DNA of 64,000 bases from Myxococcota bacterium (GTDB taxonomy: Bacteria; Myxococcota_A; Polyangia; Palsa-1104; JAEUJZ01), in assembly GCA_025057315.1 (NCBI GenBank), contig JANWXW010000050.1, positions 62,001-126,000 on the forward strand. The letters run 5' to 3'. Made by a program: the position numbers and the translations under genes. The notes below the pieces were generated by a model, which made no database searches, had not been told where the DNA came from, and was given only the letters and a program-made list of their open reading frames with translations. Below, one piece after another: positions 53,187 to 61,397 of the stretch. How positions within the stretch are numbered: the stretch's first letter is position 1; every line of letters starts with the position of its first letter.

Positions 53187-54296
53187 ATGCACGGCTCCAC
53201 TCATTCGGCTGCTCCCATCGTGGTTGCTCTGTCAGGCGGCGTGGACAGCGCCACGTGCGCCGCCTTGCTGGTCGAGGCAGGCGAGCCGGTGGTGGGCATC
53301 TTCATGCGCCTATATGATGCCTCTGGCACTGCGGCCTCAGCCGGCGGGCGGTGCTGCGGGCCGCGCGACCTGGAAGATGCTCGGGCTGTGTGCGAACACC
53401 TGGGCATCCCCTTTTATGTTGCTAACTACGAGGAAGCGTTCCGCGAGGCGGTGATCGACGACTTCGTGCGCGCCTACACCCATGGGCGCACACCCAACCC
53501 CTGTGTGCGCTGCAACGAGCGGATCAAGTTCCTGCCGCTGCTACGGCGGGCGCGTGCTCTGGGCGCCGCCGCGCTGTGCACCGGCCACTATGCACGCATC
53601 GAGCGCGACCCCGATGGGGCGCGCCTGCGGCTCCTGCGCGCCGTGGATGCACGGAAGGACCAGTCCTACTTTCTCTTTTCCATGCCTCCCTCGTCGCTAA
53701 ACTACGTCCGCTTTCCGCTGGGGAGCCTGTCCAAGGAACAAGTGCGCGCGCACGCCCGCCGGCTCGGGCTGCCCAACGCTGACAAGCCCGAGTCGCAGGA
53801 AATCTGCTTTGTCCCGGACGGAGATCACGCCGGGTTTGTGGCCCGACACGCCAGCACCACGGGCGGCGAGCTGGTGGATGTGTCCGGCCGGGTGGTGGGC
53901 CGTCACGAGGGTGTGCACCGCTTCACCATCGGGCAGCGCCGCGGCATCGGGGTGGGCCTGGGGGAAAAGTTGTACGTCGTGCGCATCGAGGCGGCCACCG
54001 GGCGCGTGTACATTGGTCCGCGGGAGGCCTTGGCCAGATCCCACTTTTGCGTCGAGGAGCTGCACTGGCTTGGGGAGGTACCACTGCCCGGCGAGGCCAT
54101 CGAGGCCGATGTGCAGATCCGCTACCGCCACCAGCCGCGGCCGGCGCGCATCGAGATCCTGCCGGATGGGACAGCACGTGTCCATCTGACCGCGCCCGAG
54201 TACGGCGTGGCGCCGGGGCAAGCAGCGGTCTTTTACCGCGGGGACGAGGTCCTGGGGGGCGGCTTCATCGCACCCGAGGTCATTCAAACCACGTAG
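53187..54296 (+). CDS. mnmA: tRNA-specific 2-thiouridylase MnmA
   Basis: A 369-residue enzyme that puts sulfur at C2 of the wobble uridine in tRNAs for Lys, Glu and Gln. It has the PP-loop SGGVDS (16-21), the catalytic cysteine in NPCVRCNERIKF (Cys106, with Cys109 nearby) and the second catalytic Cys207 in ESQEICFVPDGD. GHYARI, KDQSYFLF and the C-terminal beta-barrel (FTIGQRRGIGVGLGEKLYVV) are typical. It has full length and no anomalies. The last 17 bp overlap the convergent lipoprotein gene. Confidence 0.97.
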   Translation: MHGSTHSAAPIVVALSGGVDSATCAALLVEAGEPVVGIFMRLYDASGTAASAGGRCCGPRDLEDARAVCEHLGIPFYVANYEEAFREAVIDDFVRAYTHGRTPNPCVRCNERIKFLPLLRRARALGAAALCTGHYARIERDPDGARLRLLRAVDARKDQSYFLFSMPPSSLNYVRFPLGSLSKEQVRAHARRLGLPNADKPESQEICFVPDGDHAGFVARHASTTGGELVDVSGRVVGRHEGVHRFTIGQRRGIGVGLGEKLYVVRIEAATGRVYIGPREALARSHFCVEELHWLGEVPLPGEAIEADVQIRYRHQPRPARIEILPDGTARVHLTAPEYGVAPGQAAVFYRGDEVLGGGFIAPEVIQTT

Positions 54297-54750
54297 GGAC
54301 AATGCGCCGGATCTCGGGCAGCAGCGACAGGGCACACAGCCGGGCCCAGGCCTCGTCGGTCAGTGCGCCATGGTGCCCCAGGCACTCGGCCATGCCGGTG
54401 GGGAAAAAGCACAGCCACTCGCGCTGCGTGTCACAGCCGGCGCGGCCTCTGCCTGCAGCGCAGCGCACCGATGGGGCGATGGCCTGGACCCGTGCCAGCA
54501 GAGCCGCGTCGCCGGCGGGCAGGCAAAACTCCAGGCTGCCATCGTGTTGGCAGCCGCGCTCGCGCGAAAACGCCATCTTGTCCGGTCGACAGTCGGTCGC
54601 CTGGTCGACGGAGGCCGACAGATCGGGCGCGGCAGTCAAGTCGACCTGGGCAGCTTGGTCTGGCTGAGCCGGCCGGTCCATGGCATCGGCAGGGACGGGG
54701 GCACGGCATGCAGAGACCAGCAGCAGGGCGGCCGCTCTCGTTCGCCTCAC
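54280..54750 (-). CDS. Small Cys-containing lipoprotein, unknown
   Basis: A 156-residue lipoprotein. MRRTRAAALLLVSAC contains the lipobox. An Asp/Ala/Pro-rich linker (to about residue 50) is followed by a compact domain with six cysteines (DCRPDK, GCQHDG, FCLPAG, RCAAG, GCDTQ, LCFFPTGMAEC), suggesting disulfides outside the cytoplasm. Its start overlaps the stop of the acyltransferase gene (ATGA), so the two are translationally coupled. No family recognised. Confidence 0.65.
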   Translation of the reverse strand: MRRTRAAALLLVSACRAPVPADAMDRPAQPDQAAQVDLTAAPDLSASVDQATDCRPDKMAFSRERGCQHDGSLEFCLPAGDAALLARVQAIAPSVRCAAGRGRAGCDTQREWLCFFPTGMAECLGHHGALTDEAWARLCALSLLPEIRRIVPTWFE

Positions 54751-55598
54751 GGCAGCGCTCCCGCGGGCTCGAGCGTGCCGAAGACACGCAGCCGAAAGGC
54801 ACGCTCCTCTTCGCCGAGCTGATAGATGCGTTGAAGCAGCGTGTCAGCAATGCGCTTGTGCGTGGCCATCCGGTCCCCCTGGGCACACAGCGCCGACAGA
54901 TCCATGGGCTCGCCGAAGACGGCCACCACGCGCCGCCGGCGCCGCAAGTTGTCGCGGATGTCGGATGCAATGTGGTTGGTCAGCCCATGGATGAAGGCCG
55001 GCACCACCACTGGGCGCGCCTCCAGCACCAGCTTGCCCACCCCGGGCTGGGCGCGCAGGGGCGTGTAGGGGTCGGGGTTGCGGTTGCGCTGTCCCTCGGG
55101 ATGGAACCCGACGATCACATGGCCGTTGCGCAGCACCTCAGCCAGGCGCCGCAATCCCCAGCGGTTCAGCTCCTGCCGCGTCGGGTCGCGGAAAAATGGC
55201 GGAAACATCCGCCCGGCCCCGACTAGCAGGTTGACTGCCACCCCTAAGGGACGCTGGTAAAAAAAGTCCGCTCGCACCGGACACAGGGCTGGTTGCCGCA
55301 ACTCGCTGAAGCGGTGCAGCAACGTAAGCAACATGTATAGATCCGAGAACGTCCGATGGTTTGCTACCAGCAAAATTCCATCGCTGGGCCGGAGATGGCG
55401 TAGGCGCTCCAGGCCGACCGGGAACATCATCCACCGCGAACCCAGCGTCATCCAGCTGACGGTGACCCCGCGCAGCCAGGCCTCGGTGAGGCCCCCAGCC
55501 CGCCGCTGCAAGAAGTCCATCAGCCGAAATGCGGCGCGCTCGAAGGGCGCAAGCGGATGCAGGGGCGGTGCAGAGGCATCGGTGCGCAGCCCGTTCAC
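54747..55598 (-). CDS. PlsC-like 1-acylglycerol-phosphate acyltransferase
   Basis: A 283-residue acyltransferase of the PlsC/LPLAT family. The catalytic motif NHxxxxD is present in VANHRTFSDLYMLLTLL, and the second motif is GFHPEGQRNRNPD. A further block, PGVGKLVLEARPVVVPAFIH, matches the later PlsC motifs. Family members transfer an acyl chain to lysophosphatidate or a related lipid at the inner membrane. The start is uncertain: a GTG at 55598, a TTG at 55616 or an ATG at 55523 are possible after the upstream stop at 55618. I chose the GTG. It is coupled to the lipoprotein gene downstream. Confidence 0.8.
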   Translation of the reverse strand: MNGLRTDASAPPLHPLAPFERAAFRLMDFLQRRAGGLTEAWLRGVTVSWMTLGSRWMMFPVGLERLRHLRPSDGILLVANHRTFSDLYMLLTLLHRFSELRQPALCPVRADFFYQRPLGVAVNLLVGAGRMFPPFFRDPTRQELNRWGLRRLAEVLRNGHVIVGFHPEGQRNRNPDPYTPLRAQPGVGKLVLEARPVVVPAFIHGLTNHIASDIRDNLRRRRRVVAVFGEPMDLSALCAQGDRMATHKRIADTLLQRIYQLGEEERAFRLRVFGTLEPAGALP

Positions 55599-55617
55599 GA
55601 GCCTGTTATCACTCAAG

Positions 55618-56862
55618 CTACAGGGCACAGTCAAACACCACCTGCACCTTTGCGCGGCCATCGCTCTGCACGGTGTTGCACGTCTCTGGGCAGAGCACGA
55701 TCCTGCTTGCCTGGAGGTAGAACGCCCCCGGGCCGCAGGCCATGGGCCCGGCCACCTTGCGGAACATCTGCACCGGCCCGCCCCCACCTGGCTGGTACTC
55801 GACGCGCACCGTGTCCGGGTCGATCATCTGCCCCGGCGGCGGTGGCGGCAGGGCAAAGTCACACTGGATGCGCGCGCCCATCACCACGCTCATGGCGAGG
55901 GTGTGAAACAGGTCGTGGAAGTTCTGGTGCTCGCAGATGGGCAGGCGCAAGCCACCGGTGCGCACGCTCAGCAGCTGGTACTGCAGGCCGTGGCTTACCG
56001 CGCCGCCACCACGGGTGCACTTGGTCATTTGGATCGGATCCGTCGGGCCCCAGGGCTTGGTCGGTGGCGTGTTTTCCTTCAGACCGGCGATGGTGTGGAA
56101 CACGTAGTTGCGGTTGGTCGCATCACCGAAGTGACGGCCCGCCCGGGCGAACAGCTGGGTCTCGAAGTCGTCGATGGAGGTGTCGGCGTCATGGTCCGTG
56201 ATCTCGATGAATACGCGGAAGGCGTCTGGACGCAACCAGCCCGACCAGCCCATCGGGGCGGCGCCGCACAGGTCGCGGCTGTTGTAGGTGGATAGGATCT
56301 TTCGGAACGAGTCGGTGTTCCCAATCTCGATCGAATAGTGATAAAAGCGCGGCCCTGCCATCGGACACAGCGGCGGCGGCGAGCAGGTGGGGTTGCCGCT
56401 GAGCGGCGGGGGAATGCAGATCGACTGGTCAATGAAGCTTACCCCATGGTGCGACAGCAGAATGATGCGGTAGTCGAGGCCGCTGCGCGCCATGACCTCT
56501 GCGAAGTGGTTGTGGATGTTGCGCTCGACGGCAATGAGCTCATCTGTCATGCCGTCTGAGTTGTCCGCCACCACGATGATATCAACTGGCTTCTTGGTCA
56601 GCATGGCATCGGCGCGTACGCTGGCGCAGGCGCGGTCTCGCTGGGGGGGGCGCAGGTCGGGCATCGGCTCTGGCAGCCGCGCATCCACTCCCAGCAGGTC
56701 TGGGGGTCCCAACATGGGCTTCAGGTCGGGCATCGACACAGGCGTCAGGTCGGGCCGCCCCATGAACGCCGGGTCCTCTTCGGGTCCAACGACACTTTTG
56801 GCAATGCAGGAGGCGCCTACGAGCAGCATGGTTCCGACGCAGCGGGCCAGGGTCGCGCGCAT
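55618..56862 (-). CDS. VWA-like lipoprotein with altered MIDAS
   Basis: A 414-residue exported protein. The signal MRATLARCVGTMLLVGASC ends in a lipobox-like GASC. A Pro/Asp/Leu-rich repeat-like linker follows (MPDLKPM, PMPDLRP). A von Willebrand A-like domain starts PVDIIVVADNSDGMTDELIA, which matches the myxobacterial pattern 'VDI.FVIDNSGSM..E'. The MIDAS motif DxSxS reads D-N-S-D-G, so the last serine is missing. Several Cys-Pro pairs lie in the C-terminal half. It is probably a surface lipoprotein that binds ligands or protein partners. It lies just upstream of the acyltransferase gene on the same strand. Start at 56862. Confidence 0.75.
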   Translation of the reverse strand: MRATLARCVGTMLLVGASCIAKSVVGPEEDPAFMGRPDLTPVSMPDLKPMLGPPDLLGVDARLPEPMPDLRPPQRDRACASVRADAMLTKKPVDIIVVADNSDGMTDELIAVERNIHNHFAEVMARSGLDYRIILLSHHGVSFIDQSICIPPPLSGNPTCSPPPLCPMAGPRFYHYSIEIGNTDSFRKILSTYNSRDLCGAAPMGWSGWLRPDAFRVFIEITDHDADTSIDDFETQLFARAGRHFGDATNRNYVFHTIAGLKENTPPTKPWGPTDPIQMTKCTRGGGAVSHGLQYQLLSVRTGGLRLPICEHQNFHDLFHTLAMSVVMGARIQCDFALPPPPPGQMIDPDTVRVEYQPGGGGPVQMFRKVAGPMACGPGAFYLQASRIVLCPETCNTVQSDGRAKVQVVFDCAL

Positions 56863-56986
56863 GGGCGGACTGTAGCAAATTTTTCCCTCCACTGAGGGAG
56901 GATGTATGCAATTTGATCCCCGCGTCCCGGCCCCCGGGGCGATGCAAGTTCCCTCTACGGGCGCCCCTTGGTCTCCTCCACTCCCT

Positions 56987-56992
56987 TATAAT
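56987..56992 (+). promoter_or_regulatory. Possible -10 element (TATAAT)
   Basis: A perfect TATAAT lies 58 bp upstream of the preferred start of the DUF4166 gene (57050) in otherwise GC-rich DNA. No -35 element with the right spacing is evident. The predicted transcription start near 56999 supports use of the downstream ATG at 57050. Confidence 0.35.
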
Positions 56993-57049
56993 GAGGTTAT
57001 GCATTCGCTGCGGCGGATGAGTGACCTGGCGGCGGCTGGAGAGAACCTC

Positions 57050-57637
57050 ATGCCCGTCGCGGCGCTACCGCTCTATCCGCGGCTGCTGGGCCGCTCCTTC
57101 GCCGCGCTGCTCGGCCCAGTGCGGGCCCTCTACTTTATCACTGGGGTGCGCGCCGCGCGTGGCCTGGCCGTGCTGAGGCCATCTACGGGTCTGCTTGCGC
57201 GCCTGCTCCGCCTGCTGCTCGGGATGCCGCTCTCCGTCGGCGAGATGGGGTTGTCGCTGCGCGTCGAGCCGTGGCGGGGCGCCGAGCGGTGGCAGCTCTG
57301 CTTCGGCACGCACGCTGTGGCCATCGAACAGCGGCCATTGCCTTACGGCCTGCTCGGTGAGCGCTGGCGACTGGTCGAACTACGCGCCCGGGTCCTCGTT
57401 GAGGATAGGGCGCTCCAGCTGCGGCCTGCAGGGGCAGCGCTCCGTCTGGGGCCGCTGTCTCTGCCCCTGCCACTGGGGCTGGCCCCCCAGCTTACGGCCG
57501 AGGTGCGCGGCAGCGACTCCAGCCTGCATCTGCGCTGGGCCGTGCGTGCACCCCTGCTTGGCCTGATCTGCTCGTATGAGGCCGAACTGGGCGTCGACGA
57601 CGGCGCCAGGGGGAAAAGTAGCCATGGGGAAAAATAA
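57050..57637 (+). CDS. DUF4166-like protein
   Basis: A 195-residue protein starting MPVAALPLYPRLLGRSFAAL. It follows the DUF4166 pattern: an 'LY.RLLG..F..L...VRAL' start, LLRLLLGMPLSVGEMGLSLR, ERWQLCFG, a strand WRLVELRARVLVEDRALQLR, GPLSLPLPLGLAPQ and LLGLICSYEAEL. Function of the family is unknown. Starts at 56999 and 57050 are both possible; the latter has GGAGAG at good spacing, follows the TATAAT element and matches the family N-terminus. The stop is followed directly by the next start. Confidence 0.7.
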   Translation: MPVAALPLYPRLLGRSFAALLGPVRALYFITGVRAARGLAVLRPSTGLLARLLRLLLGMPLSVGEMGLSLRVEPWRGAERWQLCFGTHAVAIEQRPLPYGLLGERWRLVELRARVLVEDRALQLRPAGAALRLGPLSLPLPLGLAPQLTAEVRGSDSSLHLRWAVRAPLLGLICSYEAELGVDDGARGKSSHGEK

Positions 57638-57832
57638 ATGAAAAATATGCTGACCCTGCTGGGCATTTTGGGGCTGATCATTGGCTGGGGCCTATTTGGC
57701 GCTCACCAGGCCCGCAAGCTTGAGTACGACTGCAAGGTTCGCCTCGAGTCGCTCTGCTTTGTCTGGGAAAAGAACGAGATCGGCCGTGCACGCGACAAGG
57801 TGCGCGACCTGGTCGACCGGGCTACTCGCTAG
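57638..57832 (+). CDS. Small single-pass membrane protein
   Basis: A 64-residue protein, MKNMLTLLGILGLIIGWGLF, with one N-terminal membrane segment followed by a charged tail (KNEIGRARDKVRDLVDRATR). The ATG comes directly after the DUF4166 stop with GGGGAAAAA upstream as ribosome-binding site, so the pair is clearly an operon. Its end overlaps the convergent tatD gene by 11 bp. Unknown function. Confidence 0.7.
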   Translation: MKNMLTLLGILGLIIGWGLFGAHQARKLEYDCKVRLESLCFVWEKNEIGRARDKVRDLVDRATR

Positions 57833-58691
57833 CCGGCAAACGAAAGAGAGCACGCGCAGCGGCGCTGGTCTGGCGCGCCAACTCCTCGACCGTCACGCCA
57901 CGCAGGGCCGCGACAAAGGCTGCGGTGTGGCACAGATGCGCCGGCTCGTTGCGCCTGCCACGCAGCGGTACCGGCGACAGGTAGGGGCTGTCGGTTTCCA
58001 GCAGCAATCGTTCTGGCGGCACCAACCGCGCCGCCTCCTGGATGGCGCTGGCCGTCCGGAACGTCACGATGCCTGAGAACGAGATGAAGAAGCCGAGGTC
58101 CAACCAGGCGCGCGCATCATCGGCCGTGCCGGTAAAGCAGTGCACGACGCCTGCCGTCACACCTTCCTCCACGACGATGCGGCGCGCATCCTCGTGGGCA
58201 TCGCGGACGTGCAGCGACACCGGCTTACCGCACGCCGCCGACAAACGCAGAAAACGCCGCAGCAGCGCCTGTTGCTCCTCGGGAGGCGAGTGGCGATAGT
58301 GGTAGTCTAATCCGGTCTCGCCCACGCACACCACCTTGGGCTCCTGCCAGCACAGCCGCTCCACCGCCTGCCACAGCGCCTCGCCCGTGGGCCCGCCCCG
58401 TGCGGGCGGACGAGCCGCCATGACAGCCGATGCGTCGTGGGGATGGATGCCCACAGCGGCAAAGAGGTGGCGGTGGGCCCGCGCCAGCGCCACCGCATTG
58501 TCTGCCTCGGCCAGGCCGTGTCCCGATCCGACCACGATGAGCTGCACCACGCCCGCCGCTGCGGCGCGCGCCAACACCTCCGCACGACCGTCGGCGCCAT
58601 CGGCTGTGCGGAAGTCGGCTTCCTCCAAGTGGCAGTGCGTATCGATAAGGCCAACGGAATGGGGGACAGAAGGGGTGGGCGATGCAAGCAT
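57822..58691 (-). CDS. tatD: TatD-family metal-dependent DNase/hydrolase
   Basis: A 289-residue amidohydrolase-fold protein. The metal ligands appear in order: DTHCHLEEADF, GIHPHDAS, CVGETGLDYHYRHSP, VSLHVRDAHEDA, VHCFTG and LLLETDSPYLSPVP. TatD proteins have Mg-dependent 3'-5' DNase activity in E. coli, and the family also contains deacylases. It is cytosolic. It starts 3 bp after the stop of the repeat lipoprotein gene on the same strand, so the two are probably transcribed together. Confidence 0.92.
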   Translation of the reverse strand: MLASPTPSVPHSVGLIDTHCHLEEADFRTADGADGRAEVLARAAAAGVVQLIVVGSGHGLAEADNAVALARAHRHLFAAVGIHPHDASAVMAARPPARGGPTGEALWQAVERLCWQEPKVVCVGETGLDYHYRHSPPEEQQALLRRFLRLSAACGKPVSLHVRDAHEDARRIVVEEGVTAGVVHCFTGTADDARAWLDLGFFISFSGIVTFRTASAIQEAARLVPPERLLLETDSPYLSPVPLRGRRNEPAHLCHTAAFVAALRGVTVEELARQTSAAARALFRLPASE

Positions 58692-58694
58692 CCC

Positions 58695-60500
58695 TTATTT
58701 GTAGCGCAGCACGGTCCCACCCAGCCCCACGGCCCAGATGTGGGTCGGGCTGGTGCCCCAGATGCCCAGGAGCAGGTTGACCGTGCCGCTGACCACCGGG
58801 GACCACTGCGTGCCGTTCCAGCGCAGCATCGTGCCCCCATAGCCTATGGCCCAGATGTCCTCTGGTCCGCTGCCCCAAATGGCGCGCAGGTCCGTGTCGG
58901 TGCCGCTGCGCTCCGGGATGAACGAGCGGCCATCCCAGCGCAAGATGGTACCGCGGTCGCCGACCAGGCGCGTGTTGTTGGCAGCGGCGCTCCAGACGGC
59001 GTAGAGACCCTCGAAAGTGTTGGTCCTCATCGGGATCCAGGCCGTACCGTCCCAGCGCACGGCCCGACCGCGCTCGCCCACTGCCCACACATCCGTGGGG
59101 CCGCTGCCACCCACATTGTACAGGGCCTCGGGCACGCCCGTGGGCCGCGGCGTCCACTGGGTGCCATCCCAGTGCAGCGCGATGCCGCGCGCACCCACGA
59201 CCCAGATGTCGTTGGCTCCGCTGCCCCAGATCCCGAGCAGCGGCTCGAACGTGCCGACGTTGACCGCGCCCCACCGGGTGCCGTCCCAGCGCAGCACCGT
59301 CCCCCCCTCGCCTACGGCCCACACCTGGTCCGGGCTGCTGCCCCAGACCCCAAGCAGCGTGCTCGGCACGGGACTGTCCACCGCGTGGACCGCCTGGCCG
59401 TTCCAGCGTAGAATCCGCCCCCTCTCGCCGACCATCCATACATCCGTCGGGCTGCTGCCCCAGACGCCGACCAGCGTCTCGGTGGGCCCGCGGCTCCAGC
59501 GCTTCCAGGCGGTGCCGTCCCAGCGCACCAGGGACCCGGCCGCGCCCACGGCCCAGATGTCGGTGGCCGAGGTGCCAAAGAGCATGACGAAGCCGTCCAC
59601 GTTGTCGCTGGGCACAGGGAGCCAGCTTGTGCCATCAAAGTGCACGATGGTGCCGCTCTCGCCTGCGGCCCACACGTTCTGGGGGCCACTGCCCCAGACG
59701 GTAAACAGCGTACTCGTGCTGCCGGTGGACACGCGCTGCCAGCGGGTGCCGTTCCAGCGCAGCAGGTCGCCACCGTCGGCTGCGGCCCACACGTCCTGGG
59801 GGCCACTGCCCCAGACGGCATAGAGCCAGTCCGTGGTGCCGGTCGGGATGCGCTCCCAAACCGACCCGTTCCAGCGCCGCGCCATGCCGTCTTGGCCCAC
59901 CGCCCATATGTTGTTCGGGCCACTGCCCCAGATCGACAGCAGCACGGCACTGGTGTTGCTCTGCACACGGCTCCACGCCGTGCCATCAAAGTGCAGGATG
60001 GTACCCAGATCCCCAACGGCCCACACGTCGTGGGCGGCGCTGCCCCACAGCCCTGCCAGGGCGTCTGTCGTGCCGCTGTCCTGGCGCTTCCAGGCGGTGC
60101 CGTCCCAGCGGAGGATGATCCCCTCCTCGCCCACGATCCACACGTGGTCGCGGTCTGCGCCCCAGACACTCCACAGGTTCACGGTCGTGCCGCTGGGCAC
60201 CGAGCGCCACCGGCTCCCATCGAAGCGCAGGATGGTGCCGGCGTCCCCGACCGCCCACACTTGGCTCGAGGAAGCGCCCCAGGCGGCGTTGATGGAGTTG
60301 CCCTGCGGCAGCGGGTTCTGCCAGCACCATCGCTCGCTGCTGCAGACCTCCTCGGCACCCACGACGGCCAGATCGCCTTCCCCCCCGCCCAGGTCGGGTG
60401 CCTCGGCCTGCATCCCGTCGCTCTCCGGTCCGGGTTCGGGCACCGGGGAGCAAGAGGATAGCAAGAGCAGCACAAAAGACAGACGCAGGATCGGCTTCAT
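58695..60500 (-). CDS. Beta-propeller lipoprotein of fourteen 39-residue repeats
   Basis: A 601-residue lipoprotein. The signal MKPILRLSFVLLLLSSC has a good lipobox. A short acidic linker and CSSERWCWQN precede the repeat array. From residue 69 to the end the protein is thirteen complete 39-residue units plus a 26-residue last unit, with no insertion or deletion. The consensus is L-x-x-[V/I]-W-G-S-x-x-x-D-[V/I]-W-A-V-G, then G-T-[I/V]-L-[R/H]-[W/F]-[D/N]-G-T-x-W. This fits a seven- or eight-bladed type of beta-propeller, or two stacked propellers. It is probably displayed at the cell surface. The ATG at 60500 starts the signal peptide. Confidence 0.85.
   Translation of the reverse strand: MKPILRLSFVLLLLSSCSPVPEPGPESDGMQAEAPDLGGGEGDLAVVGAEEVCSSERWCWQNPLPQGNSINAAWGASSSQVWAVGDAGTILRFDGSRWRSVPSGTTVNLWSVWGADRDHVWIVGEEGIILRWDGTAWKRQDSGTTDALAGLWGSAAHDVWAVGDLGTILHFDGTAWSRVQSNTSAVLLSIWGSGPNNIWAVGQDGMARRWNGSVWERIPTGTTDWLYAVWGSGPQDVWAAADGGDLLRWNGTRWQRVSTGSTSTLFTVWGSGPQNVWAAGESGTIVHFDGTSWLPVPSDNVDGFVMLFGTSATDIWAVGAAGSLVRWDGTAWKRWSRGPTETLVGVWGSSPTDVWMVGERGRILRWNGQAVHAVDSPVPSTLLGVWGSSPDQVWAVGEGGTVLRWDGTRWGAVNVGTFEPLLGIWGSGANDIWVVGARGIALHWDGTQWTPRPTGVPEALYNVGGSGPTDVWAVGERGRAVRWDGTAWIPMRTNTFEGLYAVWSAAANNTRLVGDRGTILRWDGRSFIPERSGTDTDLRAIWGSGPEDIWAIGYGGTMLRWNGTQWSPVVSGTVNLLLGIWGTSPTHIWAVGLGGTVLRYK
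58698..60296 (-). repeat. Array of 117-bp repeats encoding 39-residue units
   Basis: The coding array holds thirteen 117-bp units and a 78-bp last unit in perfect phase. DNA identity between units is moderate, so the array is old, except for pairs such as units 5 and 6 (around 59680-59840), which share longer identical stretches (GACGTCTGG-type words) suggestive of newer exchange. Confidence 0.8.
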
Positions 60501-61397
60501 GGTGCTTCCCAGCCCCATCATACCCTTGCGGACAGAGAGCCGCAAGATGAGGCGCAGGCCCCCCGATGGAGGAAGTACGCTCCAAGCGGGTTATGGCGCG
60601 CGATAATAGAAGAAAGGGTGGACAACGGAAGGGTGGCAGGCTGCTGGCCATGTCAGCCGGTGCTGCATGAGCGTGGGTCTATCTGCGATACGGAGCGGCC
60701 GCGCAGGGTGGGATGCGCGGCCGGTCCCAGCCAGGGCACGCGGGGCGAAATTGGATGGGGGCCCTGCTGGAACGGCGTATGGGTAGACACAAACATCTTG
60801 CCTGTTGAACACATATGCGTATAAGCTGATAACGCTCTCCGCCTATCCGCCTGGGGACCGGTGCGTGAGCCGGGTTGACGCGCTGGCCACCTGCACGGTC
60901 TACGGGGGCGGGCCGGAGGGGCTACCCTGGCGGATCGGCTCCCCCGCCTGGGCCGGGCTCACGGTGTGACACTGCGAGAGGGCGGGCCCGTCCTCCACCC
61001 ACCCATGATCGATCGCATTGATCGCATTCTCCGATCGCATCGTCGATGGGGCAATCGCCGCCTGGCGGAATGCCATCTCGCCTGCTCACACAGGCAATGA
61101 ACATAGGGCAACGAACATACCCACGCGGAAACATGCAACGGCGTCTCCGGCCCGGCTCACCCGCCATCCGGGGCTCAACGGGTGGCCAGCGGCCCCACCC
61201 GGTGCGGCCGGTCGTGCGTCAGGTCCCGGGCCTGGCGTTGCCATCCCTGGGTCCAGGGGCCGGCCAGCGGATCTTGGACGAGGGCCCTTCGGACAGGCGC
61301 CCGTCAGGGCGAGGGGACCTCGCGGCAGCTCCCTCGAGGAATGCCAGAGCCCCCGGCGGAAGGTTGCATGGCCCCTGGCTGTGTCTACAACCCCCAC
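60501..61397. other. 897-bp region without a supported gene
   Basis: No frame here has protein character on either strand. It contains an AT-richer patch near 60790-60835, three GATCGCAT words (61011-61041, two in direct tandem), and the upstream region of the PilY1-like gene. It separates the divergent repeat lipoprotein and PilY1-like genes and is unusually long for this gene-dense window. A regulatory RNA or long leader cannot be excluded. Confidence 0.5.
60798..60825 (+). promoter_or_regulatory. Weak promoter-like pair
   Basis: TTGCCT (60798-60803) and TATAAG (60820-60825) are spaced 16 bp apart in an AT-richer patch. It points to the PilY1-like gene, but that gene starts about 570 bp further on, so a long leader or an unseen small RNA would be needed. 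Confidence 0.22.

Noticed and set aside
61011..61041. Three GATCGCAT words, two in tandem
   Set aside because: Too short and too few to be a repeat array, CRISPR or replication-origin iteron set; no dnaA or partition genes are nearby.
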